From the NCBI RefSeq assembly GCF_021698855.1, contig NZ_WWFA01000009.1:1-41235 (forward strand): a DNA stretch of 41,235 nt. Direction: 5' to 3'. Position 1 is the first letter of the stretch, and each line of letters starts with the position of its first letter. The position numbers and the translations under genes were made by a program. Of the stretch, positions 1 through 7,579 are shown piece by piece. Below the pieces are notes generated by a model that saw only the letters and a list, made by a program, of their open reading frames with translations, had not been told where the DNA came from and ran no database searches. Origin of the DNA: Lactobacillus sp. S2-2 (lineage in GTDB: Bacteria; Bacillota; Bacilli; Lactobacillales; Lactobacillaceae).

Positions 1-34
1 AAAAAAGAGCAACCGATTGGCTACTCTCGTTTAT
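1..34 (-). terminator. Rho-independent terminator of the exported-protein gene
   Basis: On the minus strand a GAGTAGCC/GGTTGCTC stem (with G.U pairs) is followed by a run of six T at the very start of the window. It ends the leftward gene at 42-458. The same GCTACTCT element recurs in the hairpins near 862 and 2575. Confidence 0.75.
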
Positions 35-41
35 TTAATTT

Positions 42-458
42 TTATTTGGCTAATTTAAACCAGTTATTTTTACTGTTGTTAACATTATAAATTACTTTGT
101 TAGTAGTTTTATATTTGCCACCTTTTAGAACCCATGGGAATGAAACATCAGCCATTTTTCTCATTTTATTTGAAACATAAACTTTCGTACCTTTTTTGAT
201 TGTTCCAATTTTTACTGATTTAGATTTATATGCTGGATCAGCTAATGTATATTTATAAACTGGAGTATTTTTAGTTACTTGAACTTTACTATATTTGTTC
301 CAATATTTTGATGATGCACTTGGTAAAGAAGTTTTTGTTGAATGAGTTACAGCTTTTGTACTAGCATTAACATTACTATTCACTAAACCTAATCCACCTG
401 CGAATAATGCGGTGCTTAAACCTATTAACATTAAACGATTAATTTTTAAACTTTTCAT
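42..458 (-). CDS. Secreted lysine-rich SLAP/SH3-like surface protein
   Basis: A 138-residue protein with a typical Gram-positive signal peptide: KINR-type basic start, hydrophobic core to about residue 25, then VNAST as probable cleavage region. The mature part is rich in Lys, Tyr and Thr, with a VGTIKKGTKVYVSN-like SH3/SLAP pattern seen in lactobacillar cell-surface proteins. A good GGAGG site lies 9 nt before the ATG, and a terminator follows directly. It stands alone in the leftward cargo region between the late regulator and the terminase genes, so it is probably a lysogenic-conversion gene. The exact ligand is unknown; the wall-binding role is inferred from composition. Confidence 0.7.
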   Translation of the reverse strand: MKSLKINRLMLIGLSTALFAGGLGLVNSNVNASTKAVTHSTKTSLPSASSKYWNKYSKVQVTKNTPVYKYTLADPAYKSKSVKIGTIKKGTKVYVSNKMRKMADVSFPWVLKGGKYKTTNKVIYNVNNSKNNWFKLAK

Positions 459-581
459 AATATTATACCTCCATTAATATATAAGTAATGTTACAGTAAC
501 TTTTGTAACATTAACGTAACTTAAATATATATATTAAGATTATTATAGTCAATGATTTTATACTTTATTTAAATTATAAAA

Positions 582-776
582 TTAATCTTTGTCTAGCTTA
601 TCTTTTGCTTTATCCTTAACGTCTTTAGCCTTACTTGAAGCATTATCAATAGCTTCATCAGCTTTATCTGAATTAGTAAATGAATCTTTTGCCTTTTGTG
701 CTGCATCCTTAGTTTTATCTGTAAAATCACTTACTGCATCTTTTGCTTTATCCATAAAACTTTTATCTTCACTCAT
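582..776 (-). CDS. CsbD/LEA-like small charged helical protein
   Basis: A 64-residue protein made almost only of Lys, Asp, Ala and Ser, with repeated KDAxxKAKD-type units that would form an amphipathic helix. This pattern is typical of CsbD-like and LEA-like stress proteins of lactobacilli. An AGGAGG site precedes the ATG. It has no signal peptide and is presumably cytoplasmic. It sits alone between the exported-protein gene and a terminator, as an independent cargo gene. A plus-strand reading frame across the same bases is only a mirror of the repeated Lys/Asp/Ala codons. The function is not known; a stress-protective role is inferred from family resemblance only. Confidence 0.7.
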   Translation of the reverse strand: MSEDKSFMDKAKDAVSDFTDKTKDAAQKAKDSFTNSDKADEAIDNASSKAKDVKDKAKDKLDKD

Positions 777-861
777 AGTAAAACCTCCTATTATTTTATA
801 ATTACACGTTAATTTTAACTCTATAATAATTTTTAATATAGTAATTAGACTCCAAACAAAA

Positions 862-888
862 AGAGCAGCTAGATTTTAGCTACTCTTT
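862..888 (-). terminator. Terminator after the small membrane peptide gene
   Basis: On the minus strand AGAGTAGCT pairs with AGCTGCTCT across a short loop and is followed by five T. It closes the 1012-1623 / 902-1006 operon. Confidence 0.75.
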
Positions 889-901
889 ATTTATTAGAAA
901 T

Positions 902-1006
902 TTATAACTTTTTATTAATATAAACCATTATTAATATTGAAATTATACCAAATACTATAATAAATATTCCCGCAAGTATTATATCTGATGGTGTTATAAA
1001 TTTCAT
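902..1006 (-). CDS. 34-residue single-span membrane peptide
   Basis: A short gene encoding 34 residues: MKFITPSD, then about 20 hydrophobic residues rich in Ile, and a basic tail ending INKKL. An AAGGAG site lies 8 nt upstream of its ATG, and that site overlaps the stop of the preceding gene, so translation is probably coupled. A terminator follows. Size and topology resemble small membrane toxins and phage membrane peptides, but no family is recognised and no antisense RNA partner is evident. Being part of an operon with a larger membrane protein, a partner role for that protein is equally possible. Confidence 0.6.
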   Translation of the reverse strand: MKFITPSDIILAGIFIIVFGIISILIMVYINKKL

Positions 1007-1011
1007 AATAT

Positions 1012-1623
1012 TTACTCCTTAATTTGTACTTTTATTTCTTTATCAATTTCTTTTATATAATGTTTATAGTAAGCTTCAAATTCATTATAATCGTTAAACT
1101 TTGATTTCATTAAAGTTAATGCGCTAGTTTTGTACCCAGTTAAATCAAATTTTAAACTTGATATTATACTAACAATAAATACTGATTGTTTTATTTCTTT
1201 ATGAGTAATACCATCTAATAAAATTTCATTATCTAAATCTTTATCTTTTGAAGTTTTGAAAATATAATTTTGATATAGCGCTAACAATGCAGTTGTTTTA
1301 TCAGAACCATAAATTAAAGTATCATGAATTAATTCTTTTACATCAATATTTTTGTTCTCGTCCATATGAGTAAAAGCTCTCATCCACTGATCAAAAATCT
1401 TGAATTGATTTTCCCCATTTAGTTCTCTAAAATAAGATTCTATTTGTATTTGCCTGCTATTTTTCATTTCATGATTATTTATACTTTTCTTTTGTAACAT
1501 AGTAATAAATATATATAAAATGAATAATATTGCAATTACTAAAAATATAATAATTAGAGTTGATAGACCTATCGATTTATAATTTTTAGCTAAATATTCC
1601 AATGTACTTGCTGCTGTATCCAA
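1012..1623 (-). CDS. Single-pass membrane protein with cytoplasmic helical domain
   Basis: A 203-residue protein of unknown family. Residues about 20-45 form one hydrophobic segment (LSTLIIIFLVIAILFILYIF), followed by a charged domain of about 155 residues that looks helical and cytoplasmic. The chosen start is TTG, 10 nt after AAGGAG; an in-frame ATT one codon earlier has a more usual spacing of 7. It is translationally coupled to the 34-residue peptide downstream. It lies in the cargo region between the late regulator and terS (if the molecule is circular). I infer expression from the lysogen; there is no evidence for a specific function. Confidence 0.65.
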   Translation of the reverse strand: MDTAASTLEYLAKNYKSIGLSTLIIIFLVIAILFILYIFITMLQKKSINNHEMKNSRQIQIESYFRELNGENQFKIFDQWMRAFTHMDENKNIDVKELIHDTLIYGSDKTTALLALYQNYIFKTSKDKDLDNEILLDGITHKEIKQSVFIVSIISSLKFDLTGYKTSALTLMKSKFNDYNEFEAYYKHYIKEIDKEIKVQIKE

Positions 1624-1967
1624 AATAAGAAAGCTCCTTTTTTTAAATATAGATTAATTATAAAATATATTACCTTAAAGAGAAACTTTATTAAATATTT
1701 ACTAAGAATAAAATTTGACTTATTTAACACTTAGTGATTGTGAAAATAAAAAGCCGTCTAACTCGTTGATATAACTAAGTTCAAACGACTTTATTATTCT
1801 ACTTGACATAATACACATTAAACGAAGTTAACCCACAAACATTGATTTAACAAATGGAACAACTATTCACAATTTGTCAAACCAAAATTTCACTAAGACT
1901 TTGTGAAATATCGACTTTGTGAACGATTTAGCAAGTAGATTTTAGTAGTTAAATTATTAAAAAAATA
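1624..1967. other. Non-coding gap with hairpin and short direct repeats
   Basis: No convincing gene in 344 bases. There is a long imperfect hairpin at about 1750-1795 (AAGTCGT against ACGGCTT on the minus strand, with T-rich flanks), probably the terminator of the gene at 1968. Two 11-bp direct repeats GACTTTGTGAA lie at 1897-1907 and 1913-1923, period 16. A possible minus-strand promoter with TATAAT lies near 1660 in front of the 1012-1623 gene. Confidence 0.5.
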
Positions 1968-2468
1968 TTAAGAAAAGTCTTCCCACTCATTTTTATTTTT
2001 TCTATTAATTATTTCTCTATATAAAACAGCATCTCTTTTTCGATTAAGAAAATTGAAATACATCTTCAAAATAATGCCTAATACTATTAAAATTATGCCA
2101 GAAAAAATCATTATCCATACTTCTTCAGAATACTTTTTTTCTAATTCAGTTAAAGACTGTTCACTATATTTAAAGTGAATAGAAAGATTAGAAACAGAAC
2201 TAAATAAAATTCCACCGAAACTCGTTATAACTGTAACTAATAAAAGTCCCCATCCTACAATTGAGTTAATTATATTTCCTTTACTTAAAAAATCTCTCAA
2301 AGCCTGAATATCTTCGTTTTCTTTATTTTTCAAATGATATTCTAAACAAAATTTAATTGGAATAAACCAACATATAAACCTATATAAATAATTAACTGTA
2401 CTTTTAAAATCTTTACTAGAAAAATACATTATGATAATAAATACAACTATTGCAACAAAAGATATAAT
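1968..2468 (-). CDS. Membrane protein with three predicted spans
   Basis: About 166 residues with hydrophobic segments at the N-terminus, in the middle (IVGWGLLLVTVITSFGGILF) and near the C-terminus (IMIFSGIILIVLGIILKMYF). No family recognised. Start problem: AAGGAG is followed at 8 nt by an in-frame ATT. The only conventional codon, a GTG at 2477, touches the Shine-Dalgarno bases and cannot be used with them, and the next ATG would remove the first span. A TATAAT box lies about 35 nt upstream of the start. It is a stand-alone cargo gene with its own promoter and terminator. Function unknown. Confidence 0.6.
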   Translation of the reverse strand: MISFVAIVVFIIIMYFSSKDFKSTVNYLYRFICWFIPIKFCLEYHLKNKENEDIQALRDFLSKGNIINSIVGWGLLLVTVITSFGGILFSSVSNLSIHFKYSEQSLTELEKKYSEEVWIMIFSGIILIVLGIILKMYFNFLNRKRDAVLYREIINRKNKNEWEDFS

Positions 2469-2574
2469 AACTAGCACTCCTTATAAATTATTTCATTTAC
2501 TATTATACAGAGTTCTTTCTTTTGCGAACTATCGATTTTTTATTAATATATAATTTGTTTCCTTTTGTAAAAAT

Positions 2575-2612
2575 AAAAAAGCAACTTCCCAATCAGAAAG
2601 CTACTCTCGCTT
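2575..2612 (-). terminator. Terminator of the early operon
   Basis: On the minus strand an AGTAGCTTTC/GGGAAGTTGCT stem with G.U pairs is followed by six T. It lies just beyond the late-regulator gene and separates the early operon from the cargo genes. Confidence 0.65.
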
Positions 2613-2718
2613 GAATTTGAAAGAAATTAACCTTTATCAGAAAATCTCTATATTAGCATAATAACACGTTTTTTAAGGGTATTTTTAAGCGATTTTTCAC
2701 TTTATTTTCAACCTTTTT

Positions 2719-3129
2719 TCAACCTAAATTTAAATACTTTTGAGCTAGGTCTATAAATTGATTTCTTTTCTTGTAAATCGTTGTATGAGTCAAATGTAAT
2801 TCACTTTCTAAGTCATAAATTGACTTGGATTTTTTATTTAGTAACAAATCATTTACGATTTTAAAAGTTAAATCATCAATATTGTTTAATAACCTATCAA
2901 TTGTTTTCTTATGAAATTCTAACTTTTTAATTGCTGGGTCATTGCTAACCGAAATTGCTTGTCTAGCAACAACCTCGGTATTACCAAAATCAGACTTACC
3001 TCCACCCACATTTTCGTCTTTATCAAATTTATAAGGATACATAATTTCTAATCTTCTTTGCTCAATTAAAATATCAATATTTTTGTGTTCTTCGATAATT
3101 TTTAAAACTGCTCTACGCTTTCTATCGAT
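2719..3129 (-). CDS. ArpU/RinA-like late transcription regulator
   Basis: About 136 residues. The C-terminal third has an HTH look (SIYDLESELHLTHTTIYKKR) preceded by a helical, charged N-terminal part. Size, position at the end of the early operon and the HTH with a TTIYKK recognition helix match the ArpU/RinA-type sigma-like regulators that activate late genes in phages of Bacillota. A terminator follows. Start: AAGGAGG is followed at 8 nt by ATC; the in-frame GTG at 3138 overlaps the ribosome site. If the molecule is circular, the next phage gene downstream of the cargo block is terS, the usual target. The regulator class is moderately certain, the target inferred. Confidence 0.7.
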   Translation of the reverse strand: MDRKRRAVLKIIEEHKNIDILIEQRRLEIMYPYKFDKDENVGGGKSDFGNTEVVARQAISVSNDPAIKKLEFHKKTIDRLLNNIDDLTFKIVNDLLLNKKSKSIYDLESELHLTHTTIYKKRNQFIDLAQKYLNLG

Positions 3130-3142
3130 ATGATCCACCTCC

Positions 3143-3484
3143 TTAATATTTTAAAATCCGACCATACAGTGTTAATCCATCAAAATGATTAACCGCATAT
3201 TGTAACTTATAATAATTTAATGCAGCTGACTTATAATCTTCAAAATGTACTCGCATTTTCAAAGATAAATCTCTATAACTCGAAGCTTTTAAAATTGTGT
3301 TACCTTCAAAATCAACTAACCGATATGCTGACTTTGTATATAATTCTGCCTTAGTTTCATAATTCATTAATTCACGGATTTCTTTTAATTCATGATCTGG
3401 TAATAAATTAATTGTTGGAACATTATATTTACGTTGTTTTTTATGAATTAATTCTAATCCTCGATAATATTCTTTCGTTGCTAT
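3143..3484 (-). CDS. Conserved-looking early phage protein, unknown function
   Basis: About 113 residues, helical, rich in Tyr and Lys, no membrane segment or recognisable motif. It lies between the resolvase and the late regulator, with only 13 nt to the next gene, so it belongs to the early operon. Many lactobacillar phages carry an uncharacterised protein of this size here. Start: AGGAAG is followed at 8 nt by an in-frame ATA; the only conventional candidate, GTG at 3493, is part of the ribosome site. Function not recognised. Confidence 0.6.
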   Translation of the reverse strand: MATKEYYRGLELIHKKQRKYNVPTINLLPDHELKEIRELMNYETKAELYTKSAYRLVDFEGNTILKASSYRDLSLKMRVHFEDYKSAALNYYKLQYAVNHFDGLTLYGRILKY

Positions 3485-3505
3485 ATTAATCACTTCCTAA
3501 CTTAT

Positions 3506-3949
3506 TTAATCTCTTTCTTTATCAATTTCAGTTACATAAATCTCAAATCGCTCGCCTTTGCTATCTGCAAAACGTTTCTTAATTGCTATATCAGTGATTT
3601 GATTATCATCTTGCCAAAATACTCCTGTGAGTGCGTCAGAGATACTTTTGTAGTAATTGTCCGTATCTGGCTTTTTCGTTGGCAAAATACAGTTCATCTG
3701 CTTTAATTCCGTTCTCTTTTTAGATTCTGATTGCTGCACTTTACGATAGATTACTAATTCAACTTTTAATGGATTTTCAGACAATGGTTTGCCTTTATAT
3801 TCAGCCATGGCTTGATATTTAACGCTGCTTTTAAAATTTCTAGAATTTACTGGATCATATGCAAAGCCGTTCTTGTTAAACCTAGGTCGACCTTGAGGTA
3901 CAACTTTGCCAAAATAAGTAAATGAAATTGATTGGTTAGTCATCTGCAT
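3506..3949 (-). CDS. rusA: RusA-like Holliday junction resolvase
   Basis: A 147-residue protein with the RusA-family signature. The N-terminal beta strand is followed by GKVVPQGRPRF; the catalytic acidic region is KKPDTDNYYKSISDAL and then FWQDDNQI, which holds the Asp residues that bind Mg2+. RusA enzymes are homodimers that cut four-way junctions, here resolving recombination intermediates formed by the annealase and exonuclease of the same operon before packaging. An ATG with GGAG 8 nt upstream is used; the gene overlaps the end of the replication-protein gene by 14 nt, a sign of translational coupling. Confidence 0.88.
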   Translation of the reverse strand: MQMTNQSISFTYFGKVVPQGRPRFNKNGFAYDPVNSRNFKSSVKYQAMAEYKGKPLSENPLKVELVIYRKVQQSESKKRTELKQMNCILPTKKPDTDNYYKSISDALTGVFWQDDNQITDIAIKKRFADSKGERFEIYVTEIDKERD

Positions 3950-4817
3950 TAGCTCGTCTCCTTGCTAGTTGTTCTTCCAACTTACTCATATCGACTTCTT
4001 TTTTAGGCTGCTTAGGTGATCCGTAATTATCGTTATTAATCCACTCAGGAACTGATTCTCTAACGTTGCCGTTAGGCTGCATGTCTAGTTCATCTTCCCA
4101 ACTTCTTTGATTAAAGTAAGTCGAGCCTTGCTTAATATACTGACTTTCAGTGTTTTTGATTTTTAGATGTTTAATATAGTTTTGAATACCGTTTTGAATC
4201 TCTTTATTAGTCACACCATCATTGATTGCTTTAGTATAAGCACGGAGTGCGATAGTCTTACCCTGCTTTTTTGGATATAACTGCCATAACTTTTCAAAAT
4301 CTTCTTGTACTTGTTTATTATCTTTAATTTTATTTACTTTACTTTTATTTACTTTACTTTGTGTATTAATGTCTACATTAACTTCACTTTTTTCTTTTTT
4401 AATAGAGTTATTGTCTACATTAACTACATTAGATTGATTATCTAACCAATATTCTGTTGGTATTTCACTTTTACGTCTTTTAGTTGCATCTAAAAAGGTG
4501 TCTTGGATTCTTTGGCTCGTTAATACCTTAGCCGAATTGAACAGTTCTTCATTAAAAGTTCCATAAGCAATCAAGCGGTTAACGATTTGATTAGTTAATT
4601 CCGGATTTAATCCATCAATCCGATTAGCTAACTGCATTTGTTTTAACTTATCCCACTTTAAGAAGTATCCATTTTTGTAAACCGCAGAAAGCAGGTAAGC
4701 CATAAACAAAACACCTTTTGCTCCAAATTCGCCCATTATAGCTTCAGTTTTTTCGTTAGTTGAAAAGTCAACATCTAAAGGAAAATAATCTAAACCTAAC
4801 TTAATAGGTCTGGCCAT
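3936..4817 (-). CDS. Phage replication protein with DUF4373 N-terminal domain
   Basis: A 293-residue protein. Residues 1-about 100 (MARPIKLGLDYFPLDVDF, then GAKGVLFMAYLLSAVYKNGYF) match the DUF4373 / Lin1244-type domain, a winged-helix module of phage replisome organisers. A low-complexity Asn/Lys/Ser linker (about 125-170) leads to a C-terminal domain starting FEKLWQLYPKKQGK, which is common in phage primosome proteins and ends in a Trp-Glu motif. It presumably opens the lytic origin and recruits host helicase. No DnaC-like loader or helicase gene is present nearby, so the host set must be used. It is a separate initiator from the plasmid rep gene. Confidence 0.8.
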   Translation of the reverse strand: MARPIKLGLDYFPLDVDFSTNEKTEAIMGEFGAKGVLFMAYLLSAVYKNGYFLKWDKLKQMQLANRIDGLNPELTNQIVNRLIAYGTFNEELFNSAKVLTSQRIQDTFLDATKRRKSEIPTEYWLDNQSNVVNVDNNSIKKEKSEVNVDINTQSKVNKSKVNKIKDNKQVQEDFEKLWQLYPKKQGKTIALRAYTKAINDGVTNKEIQNGIQNYIKHLKIKNTESQYIKQGSTYFNQRSWEDELDMQPNGNVRESVPEWINNDNYGSPKQPKKEVDMSKLEEQLARRRANADD

Positions 4818-4892
4818 AATAATTCCTCCATTTATTTACTATCAGGCTTCTCACCCTATCTGAGTAATTAGGTTACTGTCCTTTTAGTTCAT

Positions 4893-5315
4893 TTAAAATG
4901 GTAAGTCATCATCTTGGATATCTACTTGATCATTACTTTTTCCAAATGAATTGCTTGTATGATTATTATTGTTTGCTTGATTATTTTCGTTATTGTTGCG
5001 TGATTCTAATAAAGTAAAGTTTTCAATTACTACTTCTGTGACATAAACTTTTTGCCCTTGTTTATTATCATAATTTCTAGTTTGTAATCGACCTTCAACG
5101 CCGATTAAACTACCTTTATTAGTAAATTGATTCAAGTTTTCCGCAGCTTTACGCCAAATTACACAATTGACGAAGTCTGCTTCACGATTTCCATCTTGAT
5201 TAGTAAAACGACGATTGACTGCTAATCTTAAATTGCCAACTGCAGCGCCACTCTGTGAGTACCTTAAGTCGACATTTTCGACTAATCTTCCGGTTACGAC
5301 AACTGTATTAATCAT
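4893..5315 (-). CDS. ssb: Single-stranded DNA-binding protein
   Basis: A 140-residue protein with an OB-fold core of about 105 residues (MINTVVVTGRLVENVDLRYS, then VNCVIWRKAAENL and GSLIGVEGRLQTR). A flexible Asn-rich linker leads to the acidic tip DIQDDDLPF that recruits partner enzymes. This is the standard bacterial/phage SSB architecture. It coats ssDNA during replication and annealase-driven recombination. It has a clean AAAGGAG site and ATG and lies directly behind the exonuclease gene. Confidence 0.95.
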   Translation of the reverse strand: MINTVVVTGRLVENVDLRYSQSGAAVGNLRLAVNRRFTNQDGNREADFVNCVIWRKAAENLNQFTNKGSLIGVEGRLQTRNYDNKQGQKVYVTEVVIENFTLLESRNNNENNQANNNNHTSNSFGKSNDQVDIQDDDLPF

Positions 5316-5327
5316 TTAAAATCTCCT

Positions 5328-6131
5328 TTAATAAATTTGAATATCCATAATTGAAGTAATCTCTTTCAACTCTTTTGTTGAGCGACAATAATCGCATTTT
5401 TCACATCTTTTCGGTTTTTCTTCGCCATTAATGACATTGGCGATGTGATCTTGATTCATTTCTAAGCTTTCTAATTCACTGTCTAAGATTGATTGTGGAA
5501 TTGAAAAAATGGCTTTATCTGGTATATCTTGTTTTGATACTGCAATAATGAATGGTTGGCAAACCTTACCAAATGTTTGTTTAATTAACTCTTGGTAAAT
5601 AGCCATTTGTAGGATATATCCACCATGAACAGCAAAAGTTTCATATTGATGTTGTGATTCATTCCAATATTTGCCGTGAATATCAGCAACGGTTTTCAAA
5701 TCTAAGAAAATGCCACGGTCCAAATTTAAACAGTCAATTTTGCCTTTCCAATTAATGCCTTCGATTTCTCCAGTAACGATTACTTCTTTTTCGCCTTGAT
5801 AGACTTTATTAAATGAATCTTCATTTGCCAAAGAGTTAATCATACGGTCAGCTACTTTAAAGTCTGATTTAATCCCTTTTTCTTTATTTCCATATTTGTA
5901 AATTTCTTTTTGATGTTCTTCTAAGAATTGATCATGTGATTCTTCACTTTCAAAATAAGAATGAAGATAATTACCAACTAACAATGGAATTTGACTACGT
6001 TGTTCTTCAAATTCTCCGTTTAGCTTAGCAAGTGCTTTTGCCTCACACTTTTTAAAATCAAAGTAGACTGATTTAGACAAGAATTTAAAGCTAGCTTCAT
6101 TTGAGTAATAATTATCATTCGTTAGGTTCAG
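5328..6131 (-). CDS. PD-(D/E)XK exonuclease, recombination partner of RecT/Bet
   Basis: About 267 residues. Visible elements are LVGNYLHSYFE (helix with the conserved His), GKIDCLNLDRGIFLDLKTV (the D-x19-DxK nuclease core), QMAIYQE (the Q-x3-Y motif) and a late CEKCDYCR cysteine cluster typical of PDDEXK exonucleases next to phage annealases. It would resect dsDNA ends 5' to 3' and hand the strand to the annealase. The conserved family start NYYSNEASFKFLS lies well after the first ATG (6194), which is inside recT. An AAGGAG followed after 6 nt by an in-frame CTG at 6131 is the best start visible. Overlap with recT is about 17 nt. Confidence 0.85.
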   Translation of the reverse strand: MNLTNDNYYSNEASFKFLSKSVYFDFKKCEAKALAKLNGEFEEQRSQIPLLVGNYLHSYFESEESHDQFLEEHQKEIYKYGNKEKGIKSDFKVADRMINSLANEDSFNKVYQGEKEVIVTGEIEGINWKGKIDCLNLDRGIFLDLKTVADIHGKYWNESQHQYETFAVHGGYILQMAIYQELIKQTFGKVCQPFIIAVSKQDIPDKAIFSIPQSILDSELESLEMNQDHIANVINGEEKPKRCEKCDYCRSTKELKEITSIMDIQIY

Positions 6132-6894
6132 TGCCGACTCCTTTAAAGAGTTCTTGTTGTTCTTCTTCACTGATTCCTTCATTTGAACTGACATCTTTTA
6201 CCCCATATTCTTTCTTATCTGATTTAGAATCTTTTGCTTTAGGTTCTTCTTTTTTATCGCCATCATCAGAAATTAAATTGTCGATTGTTACTGGTTCTTC
6301 TATTTTTTCTTCAGCATTTACCATGCGTTTAGTATCGTTTAAATCTTTGTCATCTTCGGTATAAAGACTTCCTAGATTTTCTGGAAATGCTTCGCGCAGT
6401 GCATTTACTAAAGCAGTCTTTCTTATCATATTCATTGGCATTGATTTCCACGTGGATTGATTCTTGCCAAATTCTTCCATTGAGATTTCAACTTCAACTT
6501 TTTCGTTGCGATCATCTCTTTCAACCGTTGCCCAGCCACCTAATAAAGTATCAGTTGGCAATTTAATTGCTCCATTTAGCTTTTTAAGTTCATCACCACG
6601 TTGAACAATAATTCCAGCTTTATTCCCTTTGTAGTGTGGATTAGCATCAGCACGTTTCATAAATGCTTCTTTAGAAGTAATTATTTGAGCAGGACTATTA
6701 CCAAATTTGATTAAATATGCTTCATTTAAAAACGGATTTAACTTTTGAAACTTACATAGTTGCATGAACATAACAACCTCTTGATCAGTAACATTACCGT
6801 TTCCATTTACTAAATATTTTTTTACCATTGTGGGACTTAATTTTACGTCTTCGTCTTGTACTCTATAAATTACTTCTTGTTTTTGCTCCGTCAT
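6115..6894 (-). CDS. bet: Bet/RecT-family ssDNA annealing protein
   Basis: A 259-residue protein with the Bet-type core: MFMQLCKFQKLNPFLNEAY, then IITSKEAFMKRADANPHYKG, GGWATVERDD and WKSMPMNMIRKTALVNALREAFPE. The last approximately 60 residues are a charged, disordered tail that may bind SSB or the exonuclease. It anneals complementary single strands for recombination-dependent replication and repair. It has an ATG with GGAGG 9 nt upstream. It heads the recombination group bet-exo-ssb of the early operon. Confidence 0.93.
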   Translation of the reverse strand: MTEQKQEVIYRVQDEDVKLSPTMVKKYLVNGNGNVTDQEVVMFMQLCKFQKLNPFLNEAYLIKFGNSPAQIITSKEAFMKRADANPHYKGNKAGIIVQRGDELKKLNGAIKLPTDTLLGGWATVERDDRNEKVEVEISMEEFGKNQSTWKSMPMNMIRKTALVNALREAFPENLGSLYTEDDKDLNDTKRMVNAEEKIEEPVTIDNLISDDGDKKEEPKAKDSKSDKKEYGVKDVSSNEGISEEEQQELFKGVGTEPNE

Positions 6895-6966
6895 TATTGT
6901 TTGCCTCCATTTTTTAATGTATAATTAATCTCATAAAGATAATTTATTAATAATTTGTTATTTTCT

Positions 6967-7002
6967 AGGTCAACGGAATGGGCTTTCTGTTGGCCTTTTT
7001 TT
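6967..7002 (+). terminator. Plus-strand hairpin with T-run between leftward genes
   Basis: AGGTCAACGGAA pairs imperfectly with TTCTGTTGGCCT and is followed by seven T on the plus strand. Surrounding genes are leftward, so it would stop rightward (antisense) transcripts. On the minus strand it has no T-run and may act as an mRNA-stabilising or processing hairpin ahead of bet. Confidence 0.55.
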
Positions 7003-7008
7003 ATGCTT

Positions 7009-7383
7009 TTAAACATATTTCCAAATTCCCTTTTTGATTAAAGTATTTTTCATTCTGCGATTGTTATAATCGTCTTGTTTCTTTTGTTCATCTTGTTTCA
7101 ACAAAGTGTCGTAATATTCGTCATATCGGACAATTACATAATCAAATGCTTCATCAAACATTTTTCCTAATTCAGCTTTAGTTAAAAAGTGAAGCTCCTG
7201 TTTACTTAATTCTGTTGCTTTTTCTTCAATCATGTAATCGATCAAGCTATCGTCATCTTCAGCAAACACTAAATCATTAGCTGTTTTATATCCGATAGCG
7301 TAATAGAAACAATTATCTGCAATAGGTCTATCTTTATAATCTTTTCTTAATCCGTCTTCTAGGAACATAGTTGATATTTGCAT
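7009..7383 (-). CDS. Early phage protein of unknown function
   Basis: A 124-residue protein: a short beta-like start (MQISTMFLEDGLRKDYKDRP), then a long acidic and helical part with DEAFDYVIVRYDEYYDTL, and a basic end. No known motif. A strong AAAAAGGAG site lies 7 nt before ATG. It is upstream of bet in the leftward early operon, where lactobacillar phages carry small uncharacterised proteins. Function not recognised. Confidence 0.65.
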   Translation of the reverse strand: MQISTMFLEDGLRKDYKDRPIADNCFYYAIGYKTANDLVFAEDDDSLIDYMIEEKATELSKQELHFLTKAELGKMFDEAFDYVIVRYDEYYDTLLKQDEQKKQDDYNNRRMKNTLIKKGIWKYV

Positions 7384-7385
7384 AA

Positions 7386-7520
7386 TTAAACTCCTTTTTT
7401 ATTTATATTTAATATTCTTATTACTCCATCTAATCCTTTATCAGATAAGCGTTTGATATCACTTTCTTCACGATTTTTCATTTGACTTAATACATATTCT
7501 TCTTTTTCTTCTCTATTAAT
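7386..7520 (-). CDS. Small charged early protein (about 44 residues)
   Basis: An open frame too short for standard length filters: NREEKEEYVLSQMKNREE, then SDIKRLSDKGLDGVIRILNINKKGV. The body is charged and helical, and its stop lies 2 nt before the next gene. An AAGGAG site exists, but the in-frame TTG at 7529 abuts it; an ATT at 7520 has the workable spacing (9 nt). Location inside the early operon supports it. Function unknown. Confidence 0.5.
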   Translation of the reverse strand: MNREEKEEYVLSQMKNREESDIKRLSDKGLDGVIRILNINKKGV

Positions 7521-7579
7521 ATTTACCAACTCCTTTTTGTTATAATTTATTCAAATCCAATTAAAGGAAGTGAATTTAA

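Noticed and set aside
582-801. Plus-strand frame opposite the CsbD-like gene
   Set aside because: A Leu/Ser/Ala-rich mirror of repeated Lys/Asp/Ala codons without ribosome site.
2466-2477. GTG at 2477 as ordinary start of the membrane-protein gene
   Set aside because: The GTG directly abuts the AAGGAG ribosome site (no spacer), so the two cannot be used together; an ATT at the normal spacing is preferred though unproven.
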